Shown here in pieces: positions 7,401 to 12,320 of a DNA stretch of 12,320 nucleotides. Location: the NCBI GenBank assembly GCA_965369805.1, contig CBDURG010000056.1, forward strand, positions 1 through 12,320. Direction: 5' to 3'. The notes under the pieces were generated by a model, which saw only the letters and a list, made by a program, of their open reading frames with translations, was not told the origin of the DNA and did no database searches. The translations under genes were made by a program, and so were the position numbers. How positions within the stretch are numbered: position 1 is the first letter of the stretch; the number at the start of each line of letters is the position of its first letter. This stretch comes from JAGLRQ01 sp965369805. GTDB lineage: Bacteria > Auribacterota > UBA6266.

Positions 7401-9614
7401 ATTTCCACGGATGGCGGATTAAACTTTTCCGAGCTTTCTACAGATGAAGATACCGGAGGTGAAGCCTACGGGTTAAAAGGGGAAGCCCACCTGTTTGATA
7501 ACAGACTTGGCCTGACCGGTTATTATAAATGGATAGACAATAATTTCTCGACTTCGGCCACAAGCTCGCGGCAGGGTAAAGAACTTATTGGGTTTGGCGC
7601 GACATATGATATTTTTAAAAGGACAAGGTTAATCCTGTCACATGACATCCAGAAATTAATTGATGGCGGTAATCTTCAGGCCCGGCTTCAGGTTGGCGCG
7701 GAAAAAGCTGAAACAACCTTAGCTCAGATTGTTCATGACATGGATAGACTGAAACTAACCGGTGAATACCGACATCAGGCGGTAACCGGGCGCAAGAATG
7801 AGTTTGACGCTGAAACTAATATTAAAGGAGATATTGCTGCTGTAAGAGCCGATTATAAATTGACCGAAAAAGTAGATGTGTCTTTAGAACAGCAGGCAGC
7901 ACTTAGAGGGGAGACTAATTATCAGACTACAGCCGGTGTTAAAGCCAGGATCTTTGACTGGTTATCTTTGCGCGGCAAAGGGACTGTTGGCAATGATGGT
8001 ATTTCATCGAGTATTGGAGCAACAACTGATGTAAATGACAAGATAAAAATTTCCGGCGATTATACGAGAGCTAATTATGCGGCAGGAGAAGGCAGTGACG
8101 CTGTATCTTTAGGCGCGAGCGCAAAGACGGATGATAAGACTGAAATTCACACTACTTATGCTATAACCGATTCTACTATTGATGGTGAAACCTCATCCTT
8201 TACTTTTGGCTCGAAGAAAGAAATGGGTAATGGAGTAGAGTTAGTTACAGACAAAACGGTTGCTGTTTCCGGGGACAAAAAGAGTTATGGTACAGATGTC
8301 GGCTTGGCAAGAGAAAAAGGAGGAAAAAGGTTAGAAGCTACTTTTGGAGAAAGATATTCCGAGGGTTCTACGGAAATATCCAATTCAAATATATTCGGTT
8401 TATCAGGCGCCATTAATAATAGATGGGCTGCTTCGACGACTTTTGAACGCGGTATTATCCAGAACCATGATGGAACCGAGACGATGAGAAATGCCGGTAC
8501 TTTAGGATTGGGCTTTGTTGATAAAGATGAGAAAACCGGTGAACTAAAACTTAAAGCATCAACTAAAATGGAGTTTCGTTTTGACAGAGGGGATGTAAGC
8601 AAAAGACAGTATCTTTCATATAGTGCCCTTGAGAAAAAACTTAATCGTGATACAACACTTTTTGCCAAGGCAAATTTATCCCAGACTAAAGATGTTGCCG
8701 CGGATTCGGTTGAAGCACAGTACAAAGAACTGGTGTTTGGAACAGCTTACAGGCCTGCTCAATTTGACTGGCTTAACCTATTAACTAAATATTCTTATTT
8801 AGAAAATGACGCGGCTATTTCACAGGAAGATATTAAAGGGATTGAAAAAGAAAGGGCGCATATATTAGCAGGGGAGGCTGTTATTGATTTAACTCCAAGG
8901 TTACAGTTAACGGAAAAACTTGCTTACAGAATAGGGGAAGAAAGAGCAGCCGGGTTTGATTTTACAAAAGCCTCAACATGGCTCTGGATAAACAGGCTTG
9001 GTTACAACATAGGTGACGGCTGGCAGTTAGCAGGTGAATACAGGATTTTAGGCCAGAAAGAAGCAAAAGATCAGAAACATGGCGCTTTGATTGAAATAAA
9101 CAAAAACATAGGGGATTTTGTCCAAGTTGGTGTTGGCTATAATTTTACGGATTTTAACGATGATTTAACACGCCTTGATTATACTGCCCATGGCCCTTTT
9201 GTCAGAGTAACAGGTAAACTCTATGAACGTACAAACGAAGAGGTAGAACGCTCTAAACAGAAAAGACTAAGGCGAAAAATACATCGGTGGGCACTGGCAC
9301 TGGTTTATGATGTACTGGCGAAGCCCGGCAGTGAAGTTGTGAAGGAGTTGAATAATTATTTTTATTTAGCCTGTGTCGCGCAAGAGAGCGGGAGATTGGA
9401 AGAAGCGAAGAAATATTATAAAAAAATATTATATACTAACGAAATGATATATGATAAAACGGTTGAGTATATAACAAAGCGTATTGAGTTAGATAAAAAC
9501 CTCAAAAGTTATAAAAGACTCGTTTCAGAACTTTACAATGAGGGCGAGTTGGTAAAAATAAGAGAATTATGGTTTGGAATAATTACAAGGTCTAGACGGG
9601 AGGGAAGAGAATGA
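1440..9614 (+). CDS. Giant secreted/outer-membrane protein: passenger, Ig-like modules, large barrel, TPR tail
   Basis: A 2724-residue protein. Order: N-terminal extension (1-27); signal peptide from M28 with likely cleavage VYA|DL after A51; autotransporter-like Gly/Asn/Thr-rich beta passenger (about 56-1018) made of two related modules; a CarboxypepD_reg-like domain (about 1019-1131, GVVFDSVSDSPIQGAVVTIY); a DUF11-type repeat domain (about 1132-1260); an SdrD-B-like domain with DYNENGIQD at 1276-1284; an Ig/FlgD-like domain with YWDGR at 1473-1477; conserved pre-barrel blocks DPNKYYPIYGD (1732-1742), IEWDKSS (1761) and GSLYYLKNKDI; a beta-barrel of alternating strands (about 1905-2595) closing with GVGYNF and FVRVTGKLY; then a basic tail with a TPR (about 2639-2671). 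Family knowledge places the barrel in the outer membrane and the tail probably in the periplasm. The start is uncertain: ATG 1440 follows an in-frame stop and lacks a good ribosome-binding site. ATG 1458 (AAGG 8 bases upstream) and ATG 1521 are alternatives. Precise function unknown; surface display or adhesion is inferred. Confidence 0.85.
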   Translation: MDKAIKMFNYCFNNTITAVKKKRSNRKMGRYPIFLFFIWVFLLALPANVYADLRAWDGGADPDNNFSTAANWVGDVAPVADDDVIFNAGAVNCTLDAFDLDQGDFTVTAGYSGTFSSSGTFICDAVTLDLTNATWSISNEFYTGRIDNGAFAITAGTFTISNAMQCNGNIALSGTGTINQTASYTAMIGTTSKTITNTGGGTITFHKFMESSDTNYGQADPHPDAKTTIDANITMNDWCDINGWAVAGDGQLILAANKTITVANSGFNNQGSFTANSGSLVKVDDHIYLNSSHAWEFSNSGTFEWTGSANKQLRGNSDNSLNHFNDFTMSGSAELQAYWEGGAIIIDGNYLQSSGTFLVDYSGFTISGTTTITDGILRFQKNGTLTGAVIIGSPGGTGELELKASSESLTLTIDTSIITTNSGFIDVDWTDGVNTAAIDGVNGDETISGNDFDIGTNGQVLYLSDIDCQIPTVTLGSNEHIRLSGDCTFDAITLNGDANTELTTNDNKAVCSGGTLTVTNGVVTISDGGEIDAAGQNVSTAANGTITLAGDSTLKAVNITNAGTINLDHNSNVINITGNIDNDNAIDAAGTSANIYLEGNWDNIGGAFTCGSSTVTFDGTAAGQTLTSDTETYDTITVSNSHADGVIFADAFTAGTFNDTTGSSKLTFNAGDTYTITGAAGLNLNGGAAGNEITIVSDSAGTQFIFDVQGGAQTVTYVNIKDSAAGTNNITANISINSGGNDDGDPEPHWVFGDVTRYWVAAGNSDWDTNANWSSSSGGGGGADYPDAGDTAVFDNGSDFNCTLDAVVSIAVLNVQSGYDGIISCGTNNFTTSGNMTLSDGTYTVGANTTRVDGTLTVSGGTGTFTSGAIDANGAVSITGGELIAPSGDFNVAANWSHAGGAFTHSDGTVIFDTAAVSTIADDTTFHDLSCTTAGKTINVTAGTTQTINNTLTMDGQDSATKITLRSTADNNSYILDFPGGAQTIIYVDLKDCTAGTAASTAYNSTDSTGNTNWTFLRVDPYGVVFDSVSDSPIQGAVVTIYTSAGVECTSGVEIDDADANPQTTGVDGVYSYNCINGDYYITVAADGYAYPTAKTDAELPVGRTIITPGSRGEEFTVAGVVIEMDHPMDPGVNLLKIKKDANKEEAAIGDIVTYTISIENATASNISNVYIEDKIPPGFKYIGGKTILDGQRISDPTGNRPLTFNINTVESGQARLLKYQLVVGTGVTTGYYKNEAFAKSGANSVLISNIVTETVKVVADPLFDLATVIGKVFRDYNENGIQDPPSPYALRASEDRQSTVHSPQTTESGIANVQITMEDGTIVTTGKDGKYHLQSIIPGRHLFRLNEKTLPSGAYLTTDKVVIADITPGILTKVNFGVMCSPPTGTGKPQAMSRAKAPFVVAQERSIPLPRLNVAGRLKTETGGLKAEYEFRIFTNYNLFIKKWTLEILDKDTKWVVKTFKGTKADIFAPIYWDGRTDEERPLIPFARTKDEGRKIKDSVEEAGRHYVYRLRVMGVANKEDETVEREFNLSTEYEEWLEKESETNSLEKQTIKIKGETIKIHGLESACSIRVMKSGKLQADIPVTGSEGLAAKDLLEGFAYDKSPQVEIILPRGEYDIVVGPQSTANSPQPIENNKLSTMDHGLSTDNVFRKNITIGDDYLFFVGMGDAKAGYTFDSGNIEPVAHDDKFKEGFWYEGKLAYYLKGKVFGKFLITSSLDTERHKKELFKNLDPNKYYPIYGDSSSADYKAADTQGILYLLIEWDKSSVIWGNYNTAFTDTEFAQFSRTLYGGKVHLETTSATQFGEPHTKLIVFYAEAKQKSAHNEFTGTGGSLYYLKNKDITEGSQKVEIEVRDKITGLVLASEKMREGSDYEIDYDNGRIIFWQPLSYITESNSIISTHLLDGNHVYVVVDYEYEVKDYTDQTSVGARAEQALGDYLSVGGTYVKEELMEENYELRGVDATVRLGKDIKLTAEYAESKAEAERSFISTDGGLNFSELSTDEDTGGEAYGLKGEAHLFDNRLGLTGYYKWIDNNFSTSATSSRQGKELIGFGATYDIFKRTRLILSHDIQKLIDGGNLQARLQVGAEKAETTLAQIVHDMDRLKLTGEYRHQAVTGRKNEFDAETNIKGDIAAVRADYKLTEKVDVSLEQQAALRGETNYQTTAGVKARIFDWLSLRGKGTVGNDGISSSIGATTDVNDKIKISGDYTRANYAAGEGSDAVSLGASAKTDDKTEIHTTYAITDSTIDGETSSFTFGSKKEMGNGVELVTDKTVAVSGDKKSYGTDVGLAREKGGKRLEATFGERYSEGSTEISNSNIFGLSGAINNRWAASTTFERGIIQNHDGTETMRNAGTLGLGFVDKDEKTGELKLKASTKMEFRFDRGDVSKRQYLSYSALEKKLNRDTTLFAKANLSQTKDVAADSVEAQYKELVFGTAYRPAQFDWLNLLTKYSYLENDAAISQEDIKGIEKERAHILAGEAVIDLTPRLQLTEKLAYRIGEERAAGFDFTKASTWLWINRLGYNIGDGWQLAGEYRILGQKEAKDQKHGALIEINKNIGDFVQVGVGYNFTDFNDDLTRLDYTAHGPFVRVTGKLYERTNEEVERSKQKRLRRKIHRWALALVYDVLAKPGSEVVKELNNYFYLACVAQESGRLEEAKKYYKKILYTNEMIYDKTVEYITKRIELDKNLKSYKRLVSELYNEGELVKIRELWFGIITRSRREGRE
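1517..1550 (+). terminator. Terminator-shaped hairpin inside the signal-peptide coding region
   Basis: AAAGATGGG (1517-1525) is perfectly complementary to CCCATCTTT (1533-1541): a 9-bp stem, a 7-base loop and then a T-tract interrupted once (1542-1550, TTGTTTTTT). It lies about 130 bases after the predicted transcription start and its 5' arm contains the in-frame ATG at 1521. It has the shape of an intrinsic terminator or attenuator. The T-run could simply be Phe/Leu codons of the signal peptide, so function is uncertain. Confidence 0.4.
1605..4493 (+). repeat. Two related passenger modules in the giant protein
   Basis: Module A (residues about 56-757) and module B (about 758-1018) share the same beginning and end. 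Both open with a W-D...NW...P..D..VF pattern followed by NCTLDA (92-97 and 801-806) and then GY(S/D)G. Both close with GGAQT(V/I) (710-715 and 980-985), YV(N/D)(I/L)KD.(A)AGT and an aromatic W-(V/T)-F end. Between these landmarks A is about 440 residues longer, so B looks like a compact copy or A an expanded one. The composition (Gly, Asn, Thr, Asp, short hydrophobic strands) fits beta-helix or beta-sandwich surface repeats. Confidence 0.7.
5292..5362 (+). repeat. In-frame palindrome plus 7-bp repeat insertion, element 1
   Basis: An imperfect hairpin at 5297-5327 (GTCC pairs with GGAC, CC with GG, GCCC with GGGC around a TTC loop; three internal mismatches) is followed by a tandem 7-mer array: CAGTCTA, CAGTCCA, CAGTCCA, CAGACAA (5331-5358). 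The segment stays in frame and encodes about 25 residues (1285-1309) that split an SdrD-B-like domain between NGIQD and GIANVQI, where family members normally have only a few residues. Confidence 0.7.
5872..5924 (+). repeat. Weaker in-frame 7-bp repeat insertion, element 2
   Basis: The 7-mers CAGACGA and AGAACGA (5872-5885), an 18-base spacer, then AGGACGA, AGGACGA and GGGCCGA (5904-5924). The encoded stretch (about residues 1481-1500) is charged and lies between the YWDGRTDE and AGRHYVYRLRV blocks of an Ig/FlgD-like fold, where a short turn is expected. The repeat is less regular than in elements 1 and 3. Confidence 0.45.
6310..6378 (+). repeat. In-frame 7-bp repeat element with inverted arms, element 3
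   Basis: The left arm is an exact 14-base tandem duplication (6310-6323 and 6324-6337), each half being AGTCCAC plus AGCCAAT. The right arm is four 7-mers: CTATCGA, CTATGGA, CCATGGA, CTATCGA (6351-6378). The right arm is roughly the reverse complement of the left: 6320-6339 matches the complement of 6358-6377 at 15 of 20 positions. It encodes about 24 low-complexity residues (1625-1648) just before the conserved pre-barrel domain. It shares the 9-mer AGTCCACAG with element 1 (copies at 5339, 5346, 6310 and 6324). Confidence 0.75.
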
Positions 9615-10819
9615 AACAGATTATAAGGTTTTTGAGAAAAACTACTTTGCCGGCTATAGTGGTGGCAGTGCTACTTGGCTGCATTCCTTTAAATTATGCG
9701 CAGGAAGATTTGAATAAAGATGATGTATCCTTTGAAAAGACTAAAATCCAAAATTATACCCTGAATCTAAAGCAGCTTATAAAGGAGACAGAAAAAAATA
9801 TAAAGAAGGTTGAAAAGGAGATCGAAGAAAAGAAAATTGATGACCGCAATCGGCAAAGAGAAGATGAGGTCAAAAAACATTTTGAAAAAGGAAATACTCT
9901 TTATGAGGAAGGTAAATTAAATGAAGCGAACAAAGAATGGCAGAAAGCGCTAAAGGTTGTTGAAGACCCTGAAATGAGGGGTTATATAAAAGAAAGTGTG
10001 AAAAGAACGAAGCAGGAAGACCTTGAGCGCCGGAAAAGACTTGCGGCTGAGAAGAAAGAAGACTTAAGGCGCCAGAAAGAATTAGAGAAGAAGAAAAGGG
10101 AAGAAGAAGTTGGCCGGCAAAAAAAGCTTGAAGCCGAAAAGAAAGATGAAGAGCGGCGTAAAAAATTAGCCCGCGCGAAAGTGGATGCTGAACAAAAGAA
10201 AGAGAGTGCCCGGCTTGAAAAAAAGAATAAAGAAGATCTTAAACGCCGGAAAGAATTAGAAAGGCAGAAAAAGAAGGAAGAGTTTGAAAGCCGGAAAAGG
10301 CTTGAGGCTGAGAAGAAAGAAGAATTAAAGCGCCAGAAAGAATTAGAGAAGAAGAAAAGGAAAGAAGAAACGGGCCGGCAAAAAAAGCTTGAAACCGAAA
10401 AGAAGAAAGAGTCCAAACGGCAGAAAGAGTTAGAAAAGCAGAAAAAGAAGGAAGATCTTAAACGCCGGAAAGAACTCAAAGCCGAGGAGAAAGAAGAGGT
10501 CAAGCGTTGGAAGGAACTGGAAAAGAAAACGAGGCAAGAAGAAATTAATCGTCAGAAAAAGCTTAAAGCCGAAAAGAAAGAGAAAGAGCAGAGAAAAAAA
10601 TTAGCCCGGGAAGAAATAGAAACCAGGGAAAATGTTGTTTCTCTACTGTCTGAAGCGCGGTCTTTGTATAAGAAAAAAGAATATACCCAGGCTAAAGCGA
10701 AATACCGGGATGTTTTAAAACTGGATAAAAAGAATAAGACCGCGTTACGTTACCTTGTAATCATACCTACAAAGATCGAGGAATCTAAAATGATTCAAGA
10801 AACAGAGAAAAGATTTTAA
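9611..10819 (+). CDS. Exported TPR-charged helix-TPR rod protein
   Basis: 402 residues starting in an ATGA overlap with the giant gene, with AGGGA at 9601-9605 as ribosome-binding site. The N terminus is an export signal: basic (K2, R6, R9, K10), hydrophobic 13-24, with either a lipobox-like LLGC (Cys 24) or a signal peptidase I site after NYA (30). Next come a short coiled segment (about 31-86) and a TPR-like pair of helices (about 87-121). A continuous Lys/Glu/Arg helix (about 128-338) follows, containing repeats such as RQKELEKKK and LEAEKK, then a second TPR unit (about 341-382, SLYKKKEYTQAKAKYRDVLKL) and a short tail. The helix could be a coiled coil or a single stable ER/K helix, about 30 nm long if fully extended. 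Operon position suggests it works with the giant protein's TPR tail. Specific function unknown. Confidence 0.8.
   Translation: MKQIIRFLRKTTLPAIVVAVLLGCIPLNYAQEDLNKDDVSFEKTKIQNYTLNLKQLIKETEKNIKKVEKEIEEKKIDDRNRQREDEVKKHFEKGNTLYEEGKLNEANKEWQKALKVVEDPEMRGYIKESVKRTKQEDLERRKRLAAEKKEDLRRQKELEKKKREEEVGRQKKLEAEKKDEERRKKLARAKVDAEQKKESARLEKKNKEDLKRRKELERQKKKEEFESRKRLEAEKKEELKRQKELEKKKRKEETGRQKKLETEKKKESKRQKELEKQKKKEDLKRRKELKAEEKEEVKRWKELEKKTRQEEINRQKKLKAEKKEKEQRKKLAREEIETRENVVSLLSEARSLYKKKEYTQAKAKYRDVLKLDKKNKTALRYLVIIPTKIEESKMIQETEKRF
10010..10531 (+). repeat. 261-bp tandem duplication coding for the charged helix
   Basis: Copy 1 (10010-10270) and copy 2 (10271-10531) are offset by exactly 261 bases (87 codons). 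Comparing 10031-10140 with 10292-10401, I count 9 mismatches in 110 bases. A second, shorter match (GAAGATCTT plus flank) occurs at 10232 and 10451, offset 219 bases (73 codons). All offsets are multiples of three, so the frame is kept. The pattern fits in-frame slippage or recombination that lengthens or shortens the rod. Confidence 0.75.
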
Positions 10820-10932
10820 AGAGGATCTGCGACATTTTCTGAGTCTTTGAAAAGTAGTGGAAATAAAAGGAAAATGATTGAGGTTTCAGTTTATTTAAAA
10901 TGATTTTTCGATTCAAACTCTGGATTACAAAT
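10820..10932. other. Gap between convergent operon and tRNA, no feature seen
   Basis: 113 AT-rich bases. A direct repeat AAAATGATT (10871-10879 and 10897-10905) is visible. No GC-rich stem with a T-run is seen in either direction, so no terminator can be assigned for the converging transcripts. Confidence 0.5.
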
Positions 10933-11010
10933 TGGGGTGAGCGAGGGGACTTGAACCCCCGGCATCCTGAGCCACAGTCAGGTGCTCTAACCAGCTGAGC
11001 TACGCCCACC
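10933..11010 (-). tRNA. tRNA-His (anticodon GTG)
   Basis: Read on the minus strand this folds as a full cloverleaf. The acceptor GTGGGCG pairs with CGCTCAC with one G-U pair. The D-arm is GCTC...GAGC. The anticodon stem CCTGA/TCAGG encloses loop CTGTGGC with anticodon GTG (His). The T-loop is TTCAAGT on a GGGG/CCCC stem. The tRNA-His identity marks are encoded: an extra 5' G (G-1, base 11010) opposite discriminator C73 (10936). The 3' CCA is also encoded (10933-10935). It is transcribed toward the giant-gene operon from its own promoter. Confidence 0.97.
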
Positions 11011-11028
11011 ACCGAAACAAACCAAAAT

Positions 11029-11056
11029 AGTATAATAACACGGTTTTAAGTGTCAA
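11029..11056 (-). promoter_or_regulatory. Promoter of tRNA-His
   Basis: On the minus strand: a perfect -35 TTGACA (11051-11056), a 16-base spacer and -10 TATACT (11029-11034, 5 of 6). The start point would be near 11022, about 12 bases before the mature tRNA 5' end. That is a short leader typical of a tRNA gene. Confidence 0.8.
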
Positions 11057-11133
11057 CACTATTAAATGTTTTTGTGGGTATCCTGCTTGTTTTTTGAATT
11101 TCAAATACAACATTGAATATAATTTTAGTTTCC

Positions 11134-11162
11134 TTGACTTATATGCCTCTTTAAGCTATCAT
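11134..11162 (+). promoter_or_regulatory. Promoter of the GH94-type gene
   Basis: TTGACT (11134-11139, 5 of 6), a 17-base spacer and TATCAT (11157-11162, 5 of 6). Predicted start about 11169, leaving a leader of about 75 bases before ATG 11244. It is divergent from the tRNA-His promoter, with about 77 bases between the two -35 boxes. Confidence 0.65.
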
Positions 11163-11167
11163 TTGCG

Positions 11168-11190
11168 AAGTTTCTCTAATGTAGAGACTT
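11168..11190 (+). promoter_or_regulatory. Inverted repeat at the GH94 promoter start point
   Basis: TCTCTA (11173-11178) and TAGAGA (11182-11187) form a perfect 6-bp inverted repeat around ATG. The stem can be extended by AAG/CTT (11168-11170 and 11188-11190) across a 2-base bulge. It begins at the predicted transcription start, a usual place for a repressor operator. It could instead be a weak 5' leader hairpin. No regulator gene is visible in the window. Confidence 0.4.
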
Positions 11191-11243
11191 GTGGTATTAT
11201 TTAGGTAAAACGAGATAACATATTGCGGCACAGGAGTTAGCGT

Positions 11244-12320
11244 ATGAAAATCAAGAACAAGTACGGTTGTTTTAGTCCCGATGGCTGGGAGTATATAATT
11301 GAGCGTCCGGATACCCCAAGACCTTGGGTCAACGTTATTTGCAACGAAACATACGGGTTTACCGTTTCACAGACAGGCGGCGGGTACAGCTGGGCATATA
11401 ATTCCAATCTAAACAGGTTAACCAGATGGGAACAGGATCTTATAAAGGATAACAGCGGTAAATATCTTTATATCAGGGATGAAGATACCGGTGATTTTTG
11501 GTCAGCGGCCTGGAAACCTACTTGTTCAACATATGATTATTATCAGTGTGTTCATGGAGTAGGATACTCAACTTTCAAAATGGAAAAAAGCTTATTATAT
11601 TCCGAAATGAGTATGTTTGTTCCCCTAAAAGATGATTGTGAAATCTGGATTGTGAAATTACATAATAAATCAGACAAAAAAAGGACTGTGAATTTATTCT
11701 CATATCTTGAATGGTTAAACGGATCCTGGCCGGATTCACACAGGGAATTCCATAAGGTATTCCAGGAGACCAGGTTCAATAATGCCAGTAAAATTCTTAC
11801 AATTAGGAAGCGTCTGGGCGGGGTATCTGACACAGAGCCGCCGTGGAACACAACCTGGCCGTATGTAGGTTACCATACTTCTTCTGTTGTTTCCGGATAT
11901 GAAGGTGATAAAGAAGAATTTTTAGGCATGTACGGGGATCTTATGTCTCCAAAAGCTGTTAAGGAAGGCCGTCTTTCCAAAACCATAGGTAAATGGAATG
12001 ATTCCATAGGTTCAATCAGGTCAAAAGTAGAGCTTAAACCGGATGAAACCAAAGAAGTTGTATTTATCCTTGGTATGGAGAAAAGTGAGCATGAAATCAG
12101 CAAGACAGTAAGAAAGTATATTACCCCCGCAAAAGCTTATAAAGCTTTGAATGCTGTTCGTGATTCCTGGAAGAAACTTATGAGTGGTGTGGAAATAAAG
12201 ACACCTGATGAAAACATGAATGTTCTAACTAATATATGGATGAAATATCAGACTATATCCGCGAGGATTCAGGGGCGTGCCGCGTATTATCAGTCAAGCG
12301 GAGCCTATGGTTATAGAGAT
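11244..12320 (+). CDS. GH94-type glycoside phosphorylase (former GT36), N-terminal part
   Basis: The first 359 residues, open at the window edge. The start is ATG 11244, with AGGAG at 11232-11236 seven bases upstream. The N terminus matches the beta-sandwich domain of cellobiose/chitobiose phosphorylases and cyclic-glucan enzymes: YGCFSPDGWEYIIERPDTPRPW, TGGGYSW, LNRLTRWEQD, then YLYIRDEDTG, FWSAAWKP, HGVGYSTF and NLFSYLEWL. The visible part ends in RAAYYQSSGAYGYRD, which in the family leads directly into the QLQD-like catalytic acid motif, here lost off the edge. GH94 enzymes reversibly split beta-glucosides with phosphate to give sugar 1-phosphate. Family members are usually about 800 residues or more. 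No signal peptide is seen, so it is probably cytoplasmic. The exact substrate (cellobiose, laminaribiose, chitobiose or beta-1,2-glucan) cannot be decided here. It has its own promoter. Confidence 0.88.
   Translation, partial: MKIKNKYGCFSPDGWEYIIERPDTPRPWVNVICNETYGFTVSQTGGGYSWAYNSNLNRLTRWEQDLIKDNSGKYLYIRDEDTGDFWSAAWKPTCSTYDYYQCVHGVGYSTFKMEKSLLYSEMSMFVPLKDDCEIWIVKLHNKSDKKRTVNLFSYLEWLNGSWPDSHREFHKVFQETRFNNASKILTIRKRLGGVSDTEPPWNTTWPYVGYHTSSVVSGYEGDKEEFLGMYGDLMSPKAVKEGRLSKTIGKWNDSIGSIRSKVELKPDETKEVVFILGMEKSEHEISKTVRKYITPAKAYKALNAVRDSWKKLMSGVEIKTPDENMNVLTNIWMKYQTISARIQGRAAYYQSSGAYGYRD

Noticed and set aside
8285..8725. Minus-strand ORF of 146 codons
   Set aside because: It is antisense to the barrel region, whose frame is open and clearly coding; no recognisable domain.
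9982..10503. Minus-strand ORF of 173 codons rich in Ser and Phe
   Set aside because: It is the antisense of the Lys/Glu-rich charged helix. The low-complexity composition is a shadow and there is no start signal.
10785..11012. Minus-strand ORF reading through the tRNA
   Set aside because: The N-terminal VAQLVRAPDCGSGCRGFKSP pattern is the well-known false translation of a tRNA gene.

Overview
The window looks like chromosome from an uncultivated, AT-leaning, Gram-negative-type (diderm) bacterium. The diderm inference rests on a giant outer-membrane barrel protein with a signal peptide, a putative lipoprotein, and a periplasmic-type TPR/coiled-coil partner. The giant-protein architecture (autotransporter-like passenger, CarboxypepD_reg/DUF11/SdrD-type modules, large C-terminal barrel) and the 7-bp tandem repeats inside genes resemble what I know from Omnitrophota and related candidate phyla. 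That placement is an inference from style, not from a marker gene.

Layout, left to right. (1) 2-1252: a tightly packed plus-strand cluster. It holds the tail of a two-helix membrane protein, rnc (ribonuclease III) coupled to it by an ATGA overlap, and a small putative lipoprotein whose signal peptide overlaps the 3' end of rnc. (2) 1253-1439: an intergenic gap with a near-consensus sigma-70 promoter (TTGATA-17-TATAAT). (3) 1440-10819: a two-gene operon. The first gene is a 2724-residue surface/outer-membrane protein. The second is a 402-residue protein with a TPR at each end and a long charged helix between, translationally coupled by another ATGA overlap. (4) 10933-11010, minus strand: tRNA-His(GTG) with encoded G-1 and CCA and its own promoter. 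(5) 11134-12320, plus strand: a promoter with an inverted repeat at its start point, driving a GH94-type glycoside phosphorylase cut off by the window edge.

How the genes may work together: the giant protein places a beta-rich passenger and Ig-like modules in front of a barrel of about 690 residues, then continues past the last barrel strand into a basic, TPR-containing tail. The next gene makes a rod with TPR ends. The simplest reading is a surface-display or adhesion assembly in which the periplasmic tail docks on the rod protein. This is inference.

The most unusual DNA-level signal is that the giant gene carries two clear, and one weaker, in-frame insertions of 7-bp-periodic, partly palindromic repeats of an intergenic type. 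They sit at domain boundaries, like a bacterial counterpart of protein-coding palindromic elements. A terminator-shaped hairpin also sits inside its signal-peptide coding region.
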